DNA of 14,784 bases from Bacteroidales bacterium UBA1064 (GTDB taxonomy: Bacteria > Bacteroidota > Bacteroidia > Bacteroidales > Tenuifilaceae), in the NCBI GenBank assembly GCA_002316235.1, contig DCDD01000211.1:1-14784 (forward strand). The letters run 5' to 3'. Position 1 is the first letter of the stretch; each line of letters starts with the position of its first letter. The position numbers and the translations under genes are program-made. Positions 14,696 through 14,784 of this stretch are shown one piece after another. Under the pieces are notes generated by a model. That model worked only from the letters and a program-made list of their open reading frames with translations, was not told the DNA's origin and did no database searches.

Positions 14696-14784
14696 CGGAG
14701 AAGGGGGGATTCGAACCCCCGGTACCCCTTGCGAAGTACGACGGTTTAGCAAACCGTTGGTTTCAGCCACTCACCCACCTCTCC
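14696..14784 (-). tRNA. tRNA-Ser(GCU)
   Basis: An 89-base class II tRNA whose 5' base is the last base of the window. The acceptor GGAGAGG pairs with CTTCTCC (one G-U). The anticodon stem ACGGT/ACCGT carries loop TTGCTAA (anticodon GCT, reading AGC/AGU). A long variable arm closed by GTAC/GTAC confirms the serine class, and the T-arm has loop TTCGAAT. The discriminator G is followed by CAC, so CCA is not encoded and must be added after transcription. The promoter lies outside the window. Confidence 0.96.

Noticed and set aside
1..14784. CRISPR arrays, insertion sequences, prophage or integration sites
   Set aside because: No regularly spaced repeats, transposase or integrase genes or terminal inverted repeats were seen. 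The tRNA pair shows no adjacent integrase or duplicated tRNA 3' end.

Overview
The window looks like chromosomal DNA from a member of the Bacteroidota, probably Bacteroidales-like. This rests on an Oar-type TonB-dependent receptor, a second TonB-dependent receptor with an N-terminal carboxypeptidase-regulatory-like domain, a lipoprotein with an acidic stretch just after the lipobox cysteine, starts with little Shine-Dalgarno signal, and candidate promoters of the TTG / TAnnTTTG type. No phage, insertion sequence or CRISPR array is visible, so this is largely a housekeeping and envelope region.

Layout, left to right. (1) 1-2805, plus: the C-terminal ~934 residues of an Oar-like TonB-dependent receptor, cut by the window edge and closed by a strong intrinsic terminator. 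(2) 2860-3393: a ~530-base non-coding stretch with several inverted repeats. (3) 3394-7983, plus: a complete TonB-dependent receptor followed 111 bases later by a surface-type lipoprotein with a choice-of-anchor J-like domain. This resembles a receptor/lipoprotein uptake pair but is not SusC/SusD; a terminator closes it. (4) 8180-9328, plus: a proline-dehydrogenase-fold protein in which the residues that normally hold proline appear replaced. (5) 9500-11103, plus: a small two-helix membrane protein translationally coupled (ATGA overlap) to dprA. (6) 11218-12594, plus: a YihY/BrkB-family membrane protein whose stop overlaps that of (7), a minus-strand nitroreductase at 12591-13118. (8) 13257-14375, minus: a MeaB/ArgK-type GTPase. 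(9) 14586-14784, minus: tRNA-Ser(GCU) and tRNA-Pro(UGG), followed by a terminator that begins on the last base of the encoded CCA.

Working together: the receptor plus lipoprotein probably form one outer-membrane import unit of unknown substrate. The membrane protein and dprA form a likely operon. MeaB serves B12-dependent methylmalonyl-CoA mutase, which is not in the window. The main candidates for something undescribed are the proline-dehydrogenase-like protein with a rewritten active site; a 24-base element found twice, next to that gene and in the large receptor intergenic region; the receptor/lipoprotein pair; and a perfect inverted repeat in the meaB leader. I saw no clear multi-gene defence or mobile system.
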